Below, piece by piece: positions 63,001 through 64,000 of a stretch of 64,000 nt of DNA. The stretch comes from Ananas comosus (Eukaryota > Streptophyta > Magnoliopsida > Poales > Bromeliaceae), in contig NC_033633.1 in assembly GCF_001540865.1 (NCBI RefSeq), forward strand, positions 1,199,130 through 1,263,129, given 5' to 3'. The translations under genes and the position numbers were made by a program. Positions within the stretch are counted from its first letter, which is position 1. Each line of letters begins with the position of its first letter. The notes beneath the pieces are model-generated. The model saw only the letters and a program-made list of their open reading frames with translations, searched no databases and was not told the origin of the DNA.

Positions 63001-64000
63001 GGAGAAATATCAGGTGATAATGGCAAATGCCGAAGCCGATAACTGATAAGAGATGGCCCAAAGATGCTATATTTTCCAGCACTACTAAAAGCTATCTCTG
63101 CATCAGCACGCCTCTTGAAGATCACTTTAGCACGGTTTAGCTTCATTTGCACTTCTGTTTCTGCTTCTCTAAGAGGTCCATAGCGACTAAAAATTCTAAT
63201 GAGATCGGTCTCAGAAGGAAGAGCATTTGACTTACTGAAACTCAAAAACAGAGCAGTTGGAGTACACTCGTCAACGATTTTTTCTTCCACAGTAACAACT
63301 GACCTGTCTGTTGCCAGCACCTGTTTCAGGCTAGGACTAACGTTTCCTGCTTGCAGATGTGAAAGAGACGGTGATGTTTCCCCTAAAGACTTTCTCCTCC
63401 TACGCCTTTGTAAATGAGCTTCATCTCTTCTCTTAAGGGCAATAAGGGGGCTGCTATCATTTATCAAATCAGACCAGTAAGAATCCTGCATATGATCAGT
63501 CACAGATGACTCAGAAATGGCTAACTGGGAATCAACCTTTCTTTTTCTCCCCCTCTTACCTCCTGCTTTCTGAGCATGCTTTTCATCTTCAGAAGAAACT
63601 GTACATGTGAAGTCTCTGAAATCAGTGAAGAAACAAATAATTGTTGGCGAAAAATCATATTCTTCTGTAGGATCACTTGCAGCCAAACAGAGCTGTGACA
63701 ACAGTTCTTCTGGGGAAGCATAGTCCTTTGAGTTGCTTAACTTTCTCTTTCGCCTCTCCACTACAGGATGAGTAGAATCATCAGTACTGAAAACGTCAAA
63801 TTTACCATCATCAACCTTGGTAACACTCTTCTGAATTGTTTCACCATGTAACTTTAAAATAGGTGGAGCACCTGTCAGGTGGCTTGCAGCTCGACGTATG
63901 AACTCCCCAACTTTAAAAGAGCTGCCAAACGTTGGAGATGCAGATTTGGTCTCCATATCTTCTAACAAATCAACCTTTTTTGCTTTATGTTTTTCTGGGT
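60050..64000 (-). CDS. PWWP-domain (PDP)-like protein, C-terminal part with tandem acidic repeats; incomplete at window edge
   Basis: The frame is open at the window end, so the 5' part is missing. Exon A (64000-62936) and exon B (62082-60050, TAA) join in phase: GAG GTT CCT G | CT CCT GAA GAG, giving LEVPAPEETRV. Exon A has a Lys-rich start, basic text RRKRKLS and GGKRGRKRKVD, and an RRM-like module (ECTPTALFLSFSKSNALPSE...IFSRYGPLREAETEV...AKVIFKRRADAEIAFSSAGKYSIFGP). This layout and wording match the region after the PWWP domain in Arabidopsis PDP/PWWP proteins, which act in chromatin complexes with histone deacetylases and Polycomb-linked partners. The PWWP domain itself is not in the window, so the name is inferred. 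Exon B encodes 677 codons of tandem acidic repeats, not known to me in this family. A 259-bp tandem duplication lies in the intron. Confidence 0.7.
60053..62070 (-). repeat. Coding tandem repeat array, about 19 units of 34-38 residues
   Basis: Unit consensus by eye: EAVGEGLVEKSxEMNEQTSS, then FVLALEETRVESDTMQL. Copies are diverged and some are shortened (one is only about 14 residues). The whole array lies in one exon of the PWWP-like gene and stays open for about 2 kb despite frequent repeat-length changes, all multiples of three. It is rich in Glu, Ser, Val and poor in aromatics and Cys. Confidence 0.9.
61028..61117 (-). repeat. Exact 45-bp tandem duplication within the coding array
   Basis: 61028-61072 and 61073-61117 are identical, adding QTSSDLVLTLEETKV twice in a row in the protein. 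The identity against a background of diverged repeats marks it as recent. Confidence 0.95.
62164..62690. repeat. Imperfect 259-bp tandem duplication in the PWWP-like gene intron
   Basis: Two copies, about 62164-62422 and 62423-62690, share GCAGAAATAGTCT, GGCCAAGGTA, TATCCCCTAGG, GTGATTCATATAAGATAA, ATGCATGAAATATTA and AATATATTGCAGGACAT. The shared GCATATGTGATTCATATAAG begins at 62237 and 62496, giving a 259-base offset. It lies in the intron between the RRM-like exon and the repeat exon. Confidence 0.85.

Overview
The window is nuclear DNA of a flowering plant, most likely a monocot. Introns are GT-AG, gene families are plant-specific (malectin/LRR receptor kinase, Dof factor, P-class PPR protein, UPL-type HECT ligase, NF-YB), intergenic DNA is AT-rich, and small DNA transposons are abundant. 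Several genes begin with a very GC-rich 5' end that fades downstream (PPR, UPL4-like, class IV aminotransferase), a pattern best known from commelinid monocots. I cannot name the species. One five-base N gap (7763-7767) follows a CA microsatellite.

Layout: 392-8254 (-) is a complete 15-exon malectin-LRR receptor kinase. 8255-12152 is intergenic and holds a palindrome-rich Mutator-like MITE with a perfect 9-bp target duplication. 12153-15463 (+) is a class IV (D-amino-acid/branched-chain type) aminotransferase gene whose first exon has no in-frame ATG. 15464-25570 is a 10-kb AT-rich desert with several TIR elements sitting in TA microsatellites and a Copia-like solo LTR. 25571-27553 (+) is a Dof transcription factor with a 9-codon first exon. 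27554-30207 holds a TIR element carrying a scrap of a short-chain dehydrogenase gene. 30208-32572 (+) is ribosomal protein uS12/RPS23. 33555-35768 (+) is an intronless chloroplast PPR protein resembling HCF152. 38084-46635 (+) is a 17-exon HECT E3 ligase resembling UPL4. 47521-53183 (-) is a plant protein of unknown function. 54925-58168 (-) is an NF-YB histone-fold subunit. 60050-64000 (-) is the 3' part of a gene resembling PWWP-domain (PDP) proteins, which runs off the window.

Most gene models were assembled by hand from splice sites with reading-phase checks. Nearly all junctions close in frame, giving predicted proteins of 920 aa (receptor kinase), 142 aa (RPS23), 737 aa (PPR), about 1530 aa (UPL4-like), 792 aa (unknown protein) and 168 aa (NF-YB). 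The genes are independently transcribed housekeeping, regulatory and organelle-expression genes; no operon-like or pathway cluster is apparent.

The most unusual signals are: (1) the last exon of the PWWP-like gene, which encodes about 19 tandem acidic repeats of roughly 34-38 residues, including an exact 45-bp duplication; (2) a MITE family built of near-identical short palindromes, present twice in the window with target duplications; (3) a TIR element that seems to have captured part of a ketoacyl-reductase-like gene; and (4) the aminotransferase gene whose 5' exon appears frameshifted.
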